Shown here in pieces: positions 10,032 to 22,174 of a stretch of DNA of 42,041 bases. The notes under the pieces were generated by a model. It saw nothing but the letters and a program-made list of their open reading frames with translations, had not been told where the DNA came from and did not search any database. Position numbers and translations under genes: made by a program. Source of the DNA: Ichthyophthirius multifiliis (lineage: Eukaryota; Ciliophora; Oligohymenophorea; Hymenostomatida); NCBI RefSeq assembly GCF_000220395.1, contig NW_004086133.1, positions 1 to 42,041 on the forward strand, in the 5' to 3' direction. Each line of letters begins with the position of its first letter. Within the stretch, counting starts at the first letter, position 1.

Positions 10032-12373
10032 TTTTATTAATATATTTTTAAAGCTTAATAAAAAAACTGATTAAAGACTTGAAGAAGTAGAATTAAACAA
10101 TGAAGTTATTTTATAAAATTTATAAAAATAAAAATAAGAATTACAAAAAAGTAATTTTTTTTAATAAATTTTTTATTTAATTTTAGATTAGTTAGTGAAT
10201 AATTATCAAATAAAATTAAATTCATTCGAAATGAAAATGAACATTATTAAAATGAACTTTAATCAGATGAATTAAGAAATGGCGAATATTAATAATAATT
10301 AATAGATTTAAATTAATAAATATTAGATATTAAGGACTAAACGTTAAAATAAGAACAAAAAAAGGCTAGTTTATATAAAGAAATGGAAGAAATTCGATAA
10401 AGTATAGATTTATCAAAAGAAGAATTATCTAAAAAATAAGATATTATCAAAGATAATAAAAAACAATATGAATAAATATCAAAATTAATAACTAAATAAA
10501 GATTTTAGAAGAACGAAAATACTGATACCATAAAGAATCTTAAAATTTAAAAACCTTAATGCGAGAAAGAATTAGAGAGTTAAAAATAGTAATTAGAATT
10601 GATAAATGGAAATATATAAAAATAACAATAGGATAAACTGTAATATTCAGAATAAATTTAAATGAAATAGAAATAAGTGAAAGAATTTAAAAAAGAATAT
10701 GACATTTTAAGTAAGAAAAAGAATTAAATTATTATGGAAAAGGAAATTCTGGAAAAGAAAAAAGATGAAATGTTCGAACTGGAAAAAATCGAAGGTGAAA
10801 GCCTAGAAATTTTTAAGAAAAAATACGAAGAAATCAAAGATGAAATCCAGCTTAAAAATAAAGAAAGACAAATTAATAATTATCAATTAAAAAAAGCTGA
10901 AAACGAACAACATGATGTGGATGAGAGTATTATTTATTAATTAAATAAACTTAAAAAAATTGAAAATTAAATCCTTGGGTACGAATCTGAAAATGAAAAA
11001 TTAAGAAAAATTGTCACATAATTACAAAAAGAATAGGAAAAATATGGTATAGAAGCATCTTAGGCTCATGCAAAATATTATTAAACTTGCGAAGAGGTTA
11101 AAATTAAAATTAATTAAATTGCGGAATAAAAGTAGAAAAATTAAGCAATTTTGTCAAAGTTGAAACATTAGTAACATTTATATGAAGCAGTTAGGTCTGA
11201 TAGGAATTTATATTCTAAGAATTTATTGGATTGTATGAAGGAATTGGATGAATTGGAAGAAAAAAAGAAAAGAAATAAATAATAGGTTGATTAATATAAA
11301 GAAGAAATTAGATAAAAAGATAATGAATTAATCAATTTGGACTTTGACTATAATAAAATTATTGAAGAGAATAAAAAAACAGAAATGGAAAAAGAAAGAG
11401 TATAAAAAGCTATTAATTCGACTGAAGAAGTCATTAAAAGTCAAGAAGAACATATTTCTAAACTTAAATTTTAGATTTAAGATTTAAAAGTGAAGAAATA
11501 AAAACATTAAAAAGATCTAGAAATGGTTTTGGGAGAAAGAGATATTTTAGGAACTTAATTAATAAAAAGAAATTAAGAATTAAATATATTAGAAGAAAAA
11601 ATAAAACTTTTATAGAGTAATCTTTGTAAAGGAGAAATTTATTATAAAGAAAAATAAGATGAACTTTCAGATTTAAAGAATACACTTTCTTCACTTATAA
11701 ATGAACTAAAGGCAACTGAGGAATAAATTTTGTGTATTCCAGATTTTAAGAATGAAATAAATTCTTTGTAGAAAGATATATTAGCAGAGCAAACAAAAAT
11801 AAAAGCTCTATAAGATGAATTAGATAATCCTTTAAATGTACATAGATGGAGAAAATTGGAAGTAACAAATTATGAAAGTTATGAAAAGATTCTATAAATT
11901 TAGAGTTTATAAAGAAAACTTATAGCAAAAACCGAAGAAGTAGAATAAAAGGAAAAAATTATAAAAGAAAAAGAAAAATTATTCATAGAATTAAAGAATA
12001 TACTAGCCAGATAGCCTGGGCAAGAAATACATTAATAATTAGTATAATATAAAAAAAGTCTTAAAGAAAAAGTAGGGTAGATGAAAAAAATGCTAGGAGA
12101 ATTAAAAGATGCAAAAGAATAAGTATTTTCTTTAATATTAATTATTATTTGTATTTTATATTATATAATAATAAATAGAGTGATATATTAAAATATGAAA
12201 ATAAAAGACTAAATGAATAGTTATAAGATATAAAAAAAAAATATATTAAAAGAAGAAAAGAAGAAGATAAAGACGAATTTTTAGCATTAAAAAATTAAGA
12301 AAATATTATTGATAATAATAATAAATTCAATAATAATATTATATTTAACAGTTAAGAATAGAAATAAGCTTGA
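9519..12373 (+). CDS. CFAP58: CFAP58, cilia- and flagella-associated coiled-coil protein
   Basis: Axonemal or basal-body-linked coiled-coil protein, known in animals from cilium and sperm-flagellum assembly. Four exons: 9519-9934, 10054-10150, 10192-12122, 12179-12373; introns of 119, 41 and 56 bases. Nearly the whole protein is charged heptad-like coiled coil. The family signature is unmistakable near the C-terminus: ELDNPLNVHRWRKLE, then IQSLQRKLIAKTEEVEQKE, EKEKLFIELKNILARQPG and a terminal LNEQLQDIKKKY. About 879 residues once one base is allowed for, against 872 in human. Exon 1 switches frame at an A12 run (about 9850-9861): one missing A restores both the coiled coil and splice phase. 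Exon 3 alone contributes 643 codons without interruption. Intron 1 holds a hexamer/TA microsatellite. Confidence 0.93.
9951..10030. repeat. (ATAAAT)n then (TA)n in CFAP58 intron 1
   Basis: About nine hexamer copies followed by a TA run, filling most of the 119-base intron 9935-10053. Confidence 0.85.
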
Positions 12374-12965
12374 AAAAAATAAGTATATAAGAGATATAAA
12401 ATATATCAAAAATATATATAAATAAATAATTAAATATATTAAATTAATAAATTAAATAAAATATAATAATAATTTTAATAATTATTTATATGATAAAAAA
12501 TATATAAAACATATATATTAGAAAAATATATATAAATATATAAATATATATATTATATTTATATTTATATTTATATTTATATTTATATTTATAATAATAT
12601 TATTTTTATTATTATTATTATTTTTATTATTATTATTTTTATTATTATTATTATTATTATTATTAATATTATTATTATTATTATTAAAATTATTATTATC
12701 ATTATTCTTATTATTCTTTTAATTTTTATTATTTTCATTATTATTTTTATTATTATTTTAATAAATATTTATATTTTTTTATATATATATTATTATTTTT
12801 ATTTATTTTATTTCTATATTATTTATAAATCTTAATAAATATTTAATTTTTTAATATTTATATTTTTTTTAAATTATAATTTTAAAAAATTAGATTTTAA
12901 ATAATAAATATATCATATCTAATTCAATATATATTTAATATATATTTTTATTATATATATATATA
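12374..12965. other. Intergenic between convergent CFAP58 and HMG genes
   Basis: Space between two convergent genes, so it must hold both 3' ends. Dominated by the simple repeats listed next; no terminator-like hairpin or gene recognised. Confidence 0.6.
12545..12760. repeat. (ATTTAT)n hexamer and long imperfect (ATT)n array
   Basis: A short run of ATTTAT copies (reverse complement of the ATAAAT family) is followed from about 12592 by some 160 bases of mostly ATT/TTA trinucleotides with scattered T or C substitutions. It is the only large trinucleotide array in the window. Confidence 0.85.
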
Positions 12966-13706
12966 TCATATATTTTTTAAAAAATAATCATTAATATTTT
13001 ATTAATTTGTTTATATTTCTTAATTGATATAATCTTCAAATTATATATTATTTTTATCAATTTAATTTTCTAATTTTTAGAATTTATTTTTTGAAAAAAC
13101 TTTGAATTATTCTAATTCCTATTTTATTTCTTAATTATATTAAGTTATTTTTTTTTGATAATTAATAAATTCTAAGTCTTCTTAAAAATTAATTATTATT
13201 TCTTAGTTTTCTTACTATTTTTATGAGCTTAATTTTATCAATTTTTCTTTTTATGTTTCTTTTTCTTTTTAATCTGTCATTTTCCATTTTTTTATTACTA
13301 ACTTAAAGATTTCTTTATGATTTTTTCCCTAATTTTAAATTTTTTCTTTTTAAAAATTCTCCTTTAAAAATAGACTATAAAAAGACTGGAAAAAACCGTA
13401 TTTTTATTTTAGTTTTTCGTATAATTACATCATTTCTAAATATTTTTTTTAGTCTTTTTAATAAGAAAGCTCATATATTTATCTTTCGGATTCTGTTTAA
13501 ATTTGTTTTTCTATTTTTTATTAGTTTTTTTTTATTAATTTTTAGTCTGTGTACATTTATATTCTATATCTCATGTATGAATTTATCACTTTTTTTGGCT
13601 TTTTTATTAATTATTTTAGCTTTTTAAGTGCGTTTTGAAGTTTAAATTAATTTATGTCTTTACTTATTTTTTCTTAATCAAATTTTATTAATGGTTTTTC
13701 GGTCAT
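12966..13706 (-). CDS. HMG-box protein with two degenerate boxes
   Basis: 246 residues, single exon, exact frame from ATG (13706) to TGA (12966-12968). An HMG box is seen in KKPKKVINSYMRYRIQMYTD, then a helix-rich stretch to YQKDQKKYLEMMQLYE. A second, weaker box starts KYGFFQSFYSLFLKENFQ and continues HKEIFKLVIKKWKMTDQKEK, keeping the aromatic/Trp pattern (F-F-S-F...W). The C-terminus is coiled coil rich in Glu, Lys and Gln. HMG boxes bend DNA, so a chromatin or organellar DNA-packaging role is likely; there is no specific evidence for which. The gene immediately upstream on the same strand is also an HMG-box protein (235 bases between them), suggesting an old tandem duplication. Confidence 0.75.
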
Positions 13707-13940
13707 TTTTATTTTGTTTATATTTTTTAAATAATAATTATCATTTTCATATTTTTAAAAATAATTTATTATGTATATATAAATTAGTTTAATATAAGCT
13801 TTTTGAACAAAATATTCAAATATAATTTTTTTTAATAATTAAAAAAATCTACCTAAATTAATAATATATATTTAGCCAATTAACATATAAAAAAATATTT
13901 TTTTTTTAAATATAAAATTATATTTTTTTTTTCTTTTTGT

Positions 13941-15501
13941 TCAATCTATAATCTAAATAGATTTCTTAAAAATATCAAATTTAATTAAATTTTGAGGTAT
14001 TTAAGGTATTTAATTTGCTTATAACCATTTTGCTGAACCATCATAAAAATAAGCATAAAATTTAGATATTTTACCTTCTCTATAGCCGCTAAAATATTAA
14101 ACTAATTAAGATTTATCGTTTTCTTATTAATTATTTATTTCCTAATTTACTTTATTATTAATTTCTTAATTTTCTTTATTATTATTCTTTTGCTAGTTTT
14201 ATTCAGTTTTCTATTTATTATTTGATTTTTTTTCATCTTTTTTTTTAATTTATATTTCATCTTTTTCTTTAATTTATTTTTTATCTTTATATTATATTAC
14301 TTTATCTTTATATTTTTAGGCTTTTTAAATAATTTCTTTTTCTTTGTTTTCTTGTTAGTCTTTTTCATAGATTTTATCACCTTTATTTTTTTAGGTTTTT
14401 CTTTCTTGTTTTTTTTCATTTTTTAGTTTGATAATCTAATCTTTTTTTATGTAATCAAATTCTTCATTTTTTATATAAATTTATTTATTTAAGTCTTTTT
14501 CTAAAGCCTTAACTATTTTCTTCTCACATTAAAATTAATTTTCGAAATTTTCATTTTCTTTTTGTATTTTTTTTTTGTTATTTTTAAATTTTTAAATTTC
14601 GTTGTATAATTCATTTTTGTAGCTTCTTAAATTATTTTAATATTTTCTCAATAAATAATTAAGGTCATAACTTTAATAATTTTCTTAATTTTTTATTACA
14701 AAAGGCATATTCTCCTTAATTTTTTTCCATTTTTATTTTAAAATTTAAATCACTTCATTACCTGTTAGTAAAGGATTTTCCTTTTAAATTTTAATGTAAT
14801 TTTCCTAATAAATTATAGAAAAAATGTTAATTTTATCCTTAAATTTTATTTTATAAATTTTGTTATATTCTTCCTTAATTTTAATGTAATTTTCAAAATC
14901 ATTTAGATATGATTGTATGTATTTTTATTATTTCTTTTGAGTTAAATTATTCCAAATTTCCTATATATTCTCAACTTTTTTTTTTTATTATTCTTTTGAA
15001 AAATTTTCAAGCTTAAATCTTTCTAGAGGCCTTATAGGAAATCTTGGTTTTTCAAAAAGAAAGTCTTAGTTGCCTTAATTTTTTTCTTACTCTTCTATAA
15101 TATTTTGAATTTCATCTGATTTTTTTCTAAAAAATTAATATTATTGTATATTTGTTTTTTTTTCATTTATATTATTATCTTTTTCTTCATTATTTTTATT
15201 TTATTTATTATTACTTAAATTTATGTTTTCATTATATTTTTTTTTTTATTCATTTAATATTTGTTTTTTGGTTTTTTCAAGATTTTATCTTTTTATTTAT
15301 TTAATATTTTATATTTTTTTATTTAGTTCCATTTCATATTCTTCAAAATCTACATAATCTTCTTATTTTTATATAGAATTTTAACTAGATAAAAAAAATG
15401 AATTTCTTAATTTTCCATTAATACTTTTTAATTTTTAAAATATATCTTTTTATTAATTAAAAATTTATTCAAAATTATCTTCTTCTTCTAAATTTTCCAT
15501 A
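13941..15501 (-). CDS. HMG-box protein with Tudor-like C-terminus
   Basis: About 519 residues, no intron. Box one: EKPRFPIRPLERFKLENFSK then NIQEIWNNLTQKKQQKYIQS. Box two: INIFSIIYQENYIKIQKENP then LLTGNEVIQILKQKWKKIKE, with the conserved Trp. A long Lys/Glu/Asn/Gln coiled coil follows. The last 50 residues, QYFSGYREGKISKFYAYFYD then GSAKWLQ, resemble the end of a Tudor-type domain (inference; only a partial match). From 15479 to the TGA at 13941-13943 the frame is unbroken (513 codons). The natural ATG at 15499-15501 (MENLEEE) is one base out of phase: one A too many in a GAAAGAT string would explain it. If the break is real, the first in-frame ATG is at 15330-15332. Chromatin function inferred. 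Confidence 0.7.
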
Positions 15502-16208
15502 ATTATGTTTATTAGTTATATTTTTTTATTTAGAGGGTATATTTTAAATATTTAATTTTTTTTTATAAAAAAATATTATAAATATAATATAATATAATGT
15601 AAATTTAAATTATATTTAAAATATATATTAATTTATTTAAATAAATTAATTTAATTTAATAAAAAAATAAAAATAAGCAAAATTTAGAAAAAAAAAACTG
15701 ATAAATTAAATGATATAATTATGAAATTTTAAATACAAATAAAATAAAAAAAAGAAAAAATAAAAAAAAAATTAAATTAAAATAAATATATATATATTTA
15801 AATATTATTTTATTTTTATTATTTATTAAAGTAATTTATATTATATTTTTTAAATATATATATATTAATATATAAATATTTTTAAATTAATTAAATATAT
15901 TTTTTTTAAAAAAAAAAAAAAAATTTATAATAATTTTTTTATTGAATTATTTTCAATATATTAAATATTTTTTAATTTTTTATTCATAATAAATATTATA
16001 TAATTTTAATATATCATATATAAATTTAATAAAATATATTAAATTATTTTAATATTTTAATTTTTTTTATTTTGTTTTTAGTTTTCTTTTTTCTTATATA
16101 GACATACTTAATATTTTGTAAATGTTTTATAAAATAAAATTTTAAAATACAATATATTTTTTAGATTTAATTATAAATAATATTTTAATTTTATATATTT
16201 ATAATTTT
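15502..16208. other. Intergenic, A/T runs
   Basis: About 700 bases between two minus-strand genes, containing long A and T runs (for example near 15908-15923) and TA-rich patches. Nothing gene-like was seen in either strand. Confidence 0.5.
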
Positions 16209-17763
16209 TCAATAAAATTAATTAATATTTTCATTATAATTTTTTGAACTTAATTAACTTGTATTTTTATTTACTTTCTCATAAGCAATTCTATCTTAAA
16301 GTATATTAATAACATCAATTAATTTTATATAATCTCTATTATTTTATTCTTATAACTTTTCTAAATCTTTTATCATATTATTGCCTACTGTAACTAGACT
16401 TTTTATATTAAGATTATCATTTATATTAGGAATATTTTTATATTAATTATCGATAAAAGAGCTTGCTTATAGATATTAATTATAGTTTATTTTAGATGAG
16501 TTACTTGTTTAGATAATTATTTATTATTTCTTTTATTTATTAAATGATTACATTTTTCTAATACAACACTTACAATTTTTGATAGAGCATTTATATTAAG
16601 ATAATTTTTCGCTTTATAAAAATTATTTATCTAAATTTTAATTATAAACATTATATAGATTAGAAAATTATTTCTATAGTCTTTTCTATTATTATTCTTA
16701 AAATTATTTACTTTAATCATTCATAAATAAATGTTTTATAAGATAAATCTCCTCTTTTCTGGTTAACAATTTAGGCTTTTTATCATCTAAAAAATATCCT
16801 TTTTATTTCTTAATATTAACTAATTTATTTAATATAAGTTTATCTTTAATTAAATTACAATTACCTAAAAACTGCATGTATACAAATAAATAAAAATAAT
16901 ATATATATATATATATTAATATATTATATATTTATATATTTATATATTTATATATTTTTTATATTATAATATACTTTATTTCTATTTTTATCACTCCATA
17001 AGTCTATTATGTTCATAGTTCCTTTTTCTTCTTCTTAAGCTAGATTATTTATTAGTTTTTATATATATTTATTTTCATTTTTCTCTTATGATTTAAATGC
17101 AAATTTCGAAAAAGTTTTTCTTCTATTTTTTAGTTCTTTAACAATGTTCTAATATTGCATTTCGCGTTATTTTTATAAAATTTTTTAATATTCTTTTTTA
17201 TCTGTTTTTGGTCTCTGCATTTCTACTATTTTTAAATTAGGAAAGAAGTTTTTTATTATTTGTTCCGATGTTATTTATTAATTTTCTATTTTTTATGACA
17301 CGAAATTACATTTTTCTTGTTGTCTATTGAAAGTATTTGGTATTTATATTTTTTATATATTTTTTATATTTATTTTATCTGAAATTAATTAAGGCTTATC
17401 GAGAAGAGATTAATTTGTTATTTAAGTTGTTTTTATTACCCTTGATTATTATTCGTCTTTTTTATTAATTAAGGTGCCGAATGTTGCAATTTAATTAATA
17501 AATTAAGCTTTGCGTGCCCAAAATTTTTCTTTTCGTTATATATTTTTACCTTCAAAAAGTTAGTTTACATTTTATTCTATTAAACTTAATTATCTTTTAT
17601 TTATTTCGTTTTTAGAATTTATATTTTATGAGATTTTTATTTAGTCATTTTCAAAATTTTCTATGATTAATTTGTTAACATATTATTAATAGGTTTTAAT
17701 ATTAGTTAACGCTTTAGTTTAAGATTTTATCAAAAATTATTTTTAGTAAATATTTTTTTTCAT
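16209..17763 (-). CDS. Unknown Gln/Lys-rich protein
   Basis: Two exons, 17763-16975 and 16871-16209, joined by a 103-base intron rich in TA repeats; both junctions are phase 0 and the 483-residue frame is intact. I do not recognise the family. Composition is rich in Lys, Gln, Asn and Ile with likely helical or coiled-coil stretches (MQRPKTDKKEYQKILQKQRE). One compact segment, FWARKAQFINQIATFGTLIN, is less biased and might be a conserved core. Exon 2 contains a local cysteine cluster (KCSIKNCKCCIRK) too irregular for a known finger. No signal peptide or membrane span. It lies 83 bases from the 3' end of the kinase-LRR gene on the same strand. Real gene: high confidence; function: none offered. 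Confidence 0.75.
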
Positions 17764-17805
17764 TAATTATATAAATAAATATAAATAATTTAATATAAAT
17801 ATAAA

Positions 17806-17839
<34 letters not shown>

Positions 17840-17846
17840 TTATTAT

Positions 17847-20438
17847 TCAATAATTTTTAATAATTTTATTATGAAATTTAAGCAAAACTTTTTTGAAATT
17901 TTATTTCTTTTATTTTATTTTATTTTCTATCTCTATTTTGATGTCTATTTTTTTAGAAAAATCTACATATATATATTTCAGTGAATTATTTTTTTATAAA
18001 AAATCTATTAATTCTTGTAAATTATTTTCTGAAAAAAAACTATTATTCATGAAATCTAAATATAAAAATTCTAAAAATTACATATTTTTTAATTAATAAA
18101 AAATTGAAGAAAATTCATTTTCTTAAAAATTGTTATTCCATTGAAAATTAATGTAAATACATTTCATGTTTTACATATTTTCTAAATTATCAAAAAACTC
18201 TTTAAGTCCGTTTTTTTAGAAAAGTTCATTATTTTGGAAATTTAAGTGTATTTTTTATAAATTATACATTTTCTTTATATTCTCATTTATAAAATTTAAG
18301 CTTTTTTAGGTCAGCTTATTATTTTCTGAAAAATTTAAATAAATTTCTTATAAATTATTACTTTTTCCCATACTTTTATCTATAAAGTCTATAAAAAAAG
18401 CTTCGGAAAAACTATTATTTTGGCCAAAATCAAGTTTTAAATGTCTTAAAATAGTAGTTTAGGACAAAATTCTAGTTATTTAAGCCAAATGGAGATCATT
18501 TAGTTCTTATTTTTATTAAAAATCTAAACAAAAATAGTCTATTTATTTTGCTATTTATATTTTTTTTAAGTATTTTATATTTATTTAATCATTTTAGTGA
18601 AATACTAGAGAAAAATTAGATAAATTTGTGTTTTTTTTAAATGAAAAAAGAAGATTTTTTAATGAAAAAAAAGGGTTTTTTGCAAAATTTAAATGCACTT
18701 TTTGAAGTGGTTTTGACCAGATTTTTTTCGAGAAAAATTTTATGTTTTTTTCAGTAAAAAAAGCCTAATTATTAGCAAAATTTAAAGTCAGTTTTTTCAG
18801 TTTTTTTAAACTGAAAATTTCAGTGAAAATTTAAGTTAAACTTTCTGAAGAAAATTAGGTATTTCCAAGATAAATTAGGCTATTTTAGGGATATATATAT
18901 GTACTTTTACCATATACTAGGGTTAGTTTTGTGAGTTTTTTAAGGTTTTTTAAGGATTGAGCTTATTATTATAAAAATGAAGAAGATAAATTATCATTTA
19001 AGGGCATTTTAAATACAAAAGTAGTTATATTTTGTTATGTTTTAGCTATATATGTTAGGAGAGGTATAAGATTTTAGTCTTAGAGATGCTTTTCGTTCAT
19101 AAGGCCTATTTTTAGAGAGTTTAGGTGCTTAAATTATTATATAATTTAGAAAAAATATGAGATTTAGGCTGTTATTTATTTGGAAATTTGTGTTTTTCCA
19201 TAGAAAATAATTTCGAGTTTTTTTAGATTTTTGTGATTATAATTTAATAATAAATTATTGATTTTTTGGAGGTTTTTTTGAGAAATTCCGTTTTAAGTTT
19301 TGTAAAAAAAGGAATGCGAATTTTTTGATTTTTTTTAATAAAAATAAAAGAAAAAAGCCAAAGAGACTAAAAAAATCATTAAAAAAATAAAGAACATTTT
19401 TTTGGTAAAAAAAGTCGTTTTTTTTTCTTCATTTATAGACTTAAAAAAAACACTGTTTTAATAGCTATTTTGGATCATTTTATCCTCAGATTCCTCTATA
19501 AGCGATTTTTAGTTATTTTTTTATATAGAATATTCCAATAGGGACTGCTTTTCAGGTAAAAAATACACTTTAGTGCTTTTATTGAATTTCTTTTACTCTA
19601 ATATTGTTAAATCTATTAAAAAATCGATTGCTTTTCCTCTTTATTATGGTTCCAAATTTAACATTTGGCGAGCTTTCTAAACTAGGATTTTCTCGGAGCT
19701 TTCGAACGCTTTTTCGGGGAAACTTAGAGGATCTATAGTGCTGTTTTAGTTGAAAAAAAAGGGGTTTAATATCTCTAAAATTACAAATCCTAACATATAT
19801 ATGTCTGTTTAGGCTGAATAAATATTATTTTTGGAAGATAGGAGCTCAGGAGGTAGATTTTAAGGAGTTTTTTTGGGTTTAAGAGGTGATGAAAAGTTAA
19901 AAAGTTTAATATTTTAGAAGTTTATGAGGAAATTTTGGGTATTAATGTCACAATGAGTGATATTTTGGGAATGTATAGTGGCCAAAATATCTAGAATTTA
20001 AATAATGAATGAATATTGGGTATTTAAAGGTATTATATTTGATTTTAAGTAAGAATTAAGTGAAATTCCAAAGAATTCTTATTTTAATAAAGAAAGTCTA
20101 TTTATATTATTTTATTTAATATAGTCTATTTAATATATATTAATTAATCTAGGATGCTTTATTTATTTAATTATTTAAATATATTTTTCCTATTTATATT
20201 ACTCTTCTTCGGATTGATTTAGGACGTTTAAAATTTTCAGTATTAAGGTTTATTAGGTATTTTTTTATTAACATTTTAAAATTATTGATGTATTTAGGGA
20301 ATATATTAGCTCAATCTAAACATATTCTTGTTGTTTTTGGGTTTTTAAATATTCTTTTAAAAGAATAAACTAAGAAATAGGAAAATTTTATTGGTTTTAT
20401 AATTAAGAATAGTCAAATTGTTTTTTATAAAGTAACAT
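17847..20438 (-). CDS. Pseudokinase - transmembrane - leucine-rich-repeat protein
   Basis: 863 residues, single exon, no frame break. Residues 1 to about 270 follow the protein-kinase fold: LILKILN (beta-3 Lys68), EEEQYKQEKYIQII (likely alpha-C Glu84), HPRLINIYQ, then HCDINTQNFLI (catalytic loop, Asp164, Asn169), PPELL (APE-like, 196-200) and DIYMLGFVILEIL. Missing: no glycine in the P-loop region (IELIYSLNTSIILK), and DFG reads NFS (Asn181 in place of the metal-binding Asp). A hydrophobic span at about 348-367 (MFFIFLMIFLVSLAFFFYFY) separates it from a C-terminal half of LRR-type repeats (KKLTLNFANN, LQKVHLNFAKN, LQEIYLNFSENN, LQKIHLNFQNN). Kinase-plus-LRR proteins are a known large ciliate family. 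Probably a membrane-bound, inactive or ATP-independent scaffold; topology is inferred. Confidence 0.88.
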
Positions 20439-20693
20439 TTTATTATTAATTATAATAACTATTTTAAGTTTATTTATAGTATATTGATTAGTATTTATTT
20501 AAATATATAAATATATATTAATTGAATTTTAAATAATAATATTTATAACGAATATTAATAATTATATTGAAAAAATATTTAAATATTTGCATAATTCTTT
20601 ATTAAAACTTTTTATATATTGTAAATGTAAATTATAATATATAAATTAATAATATATATATAAATATATATATATATATAATTAAATATATTA

Positions 20694-21176
20694 TCATATG
20701 TTTTTAAACGAATTTTTTTAATTTTAAATTCCATTAAATTAAAATGAAGATTTTTTTTTATTTTTTTTTAACATATTTTTCTCTTCTGAAACAGCAATTT
20801 ATATTCCAAATGTTTCCATATTATTATTAGTTGTTGTCTAATGAAAATTTTTATTACCTTTTCCTTCATCATTATTTTAGGCTAAATTTTAAATTGAACT
20901 TTTCTTACTTAATTTAACTTCATCTCTTAATTCAGAATTTTTCGCTTAATTTTATAACATTTTATCTTTTTGAATTTAAATTTCATTTAAAATAAGCGGT
21001 GGTTAATCTTTATCTTCTATATATAGAAGTACATCTTTTTCAGTAATTCCTGATTTATTTTCATCCTTTTTTATTAAATTAAAAGCCTTTACTAATAAAT
21101 CAATTACATTTTTATCATCAGAGTTTTTTTTAAATAGTTCCTATTTATTTACTCTAATGTATTCATATTCATATTC

Positions 21177-21247
<71 letters not shown>

Positions 21248-21883
21248 TATTTAATACTTCTTTAATATGTATCTTAAACAAGTCATATTTATTCTCATAG
21301 CAGCAAAATGCAAACAAGTATTTCCTTTAGAATCTCTTGCTAAAAGTTATAGTTTTGTGTTTTTTAATAAATATCGAATAATTTTGATTTCTCCGTAAAA
21401 AGCAGCTCTATGTAAAGCTGTTTGTCCATATATATTTTTTGCATATGGTTAACATTTAGTTTCTTTTAATAAATAATGCACAATATCTAGTTTACCGTTT
21501 GCACATGCAGCAATAAAAGGAGTAGAACCTGTATTTTCTCTACATGTTACTGAACAATTGTATTTTTCAACTAATAATTTTACCATATCTAGTCCACAAT
21601 ATAATATTGATAACATTAAAGCTGTATCTCCTTGAAAATTTTAATCTTCTTTATTTATATGTTAACTGTTTTATAATATATAATCAGCTATTTCATATTA
21701 ATTATGCTTTATGGATGTATGGAGAGGTGTATCACCAGATTCTAGATATTAATTTAGACATATTTAGCGATTTTCGTAGAGTTATTTGACTTGGTTAATG
21801 TCTCCTTTTTCTATAGCTTTTATAAATAGTTAAAAATCTTGGGGAAAGCAGTAATCTTTACATTTTAAAAAGAATTTTTTCAT
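20694..21883 (-). CDS. Ankyrin-repeat protein
   Basis: 361 residues from two exons (21883-21258, 21153-20694) around a 104-base intron. Five ankyrin repeats fill most of exon 1: GDTPLHTSIKHNQYEIADYI, GDTALMLSILYCGLDMVKLL, GSTPFIAACANGKLDIVHYL, GQTALHRAAFYGEIKIIRYL and GNTCLHFAAMRINMTCLRYI. The intron falls just after repeat five. The C-terminal 150 residues are polar and Asn/Lys/Gln-rich with no domain seen. Ankyrin repeats bind proteins, so it is presumably an adaptor; no partner can be named. No signal peptide. Its start faces RPA2 across 291 bases. TGA stop and all phases are consistent. Confidence 0.9.
21184..21248. repeat. (TA)n in ankyrin-gene intron
   Basis: About 30 TA dinucleotides with one TG interruption, making up most of the 104-base intron 21154-21257. 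Confidence 0.85.
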
Positions 21884-22174
21884 ATTAAATTTTTGTTTAG
21901 TTTCGGTTTAACTTTTTATAAAAAAAATATATTAATTTGATATTATATTATATAATTTGTATTTTTGTTTCTTTCTTTTTTTTCAATATTATATAATTAA
22001 GTATATATGTAAAATTTTATTTTTTTGTTTATATAAAGAAAGAAAATAAATAATAATATTAATTGGCGCTAAAAAAAATTATAATTAATTAAATATATAA
22101 ATAAATATAATAATAAGTAAAAAAAAAAAAAAAATCAAAAAAACAAAAAACTAAAACAAAAAATAAAAAAAAAA
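21884..22174. promoter_or_regulatory. Shared upstream region, ankyrin gene / RPA2
   Basis: 291 bases between divergently transcribed starts, so the promoters of both genes must lie here or overlap. A-rich stretches precede each ATG. No specific factor site can be identified by eye. Confidence 0.35.

Noticed and set aside
11464-11694. Minus-strand 76-codon hydrophobic frame
   Set aside because: Antisense to the CFAP58 coiled coil.
17893-18096. Plus-strand 67-codon frame
   Set aside because: Antisense to the LRR part of the pseudokinase gene; hydrophobic composition mirrors LRR codons on the other strand.
18900-18930. Telomere-like GGGTTA on the plus strand
   Set aside because: A single copy inside LRR coding sequence; not a tandem repeat.
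21544-21789. Plus-strand 81-codon frame
   Set aside because: Antisense to clear ankyrin repeats.
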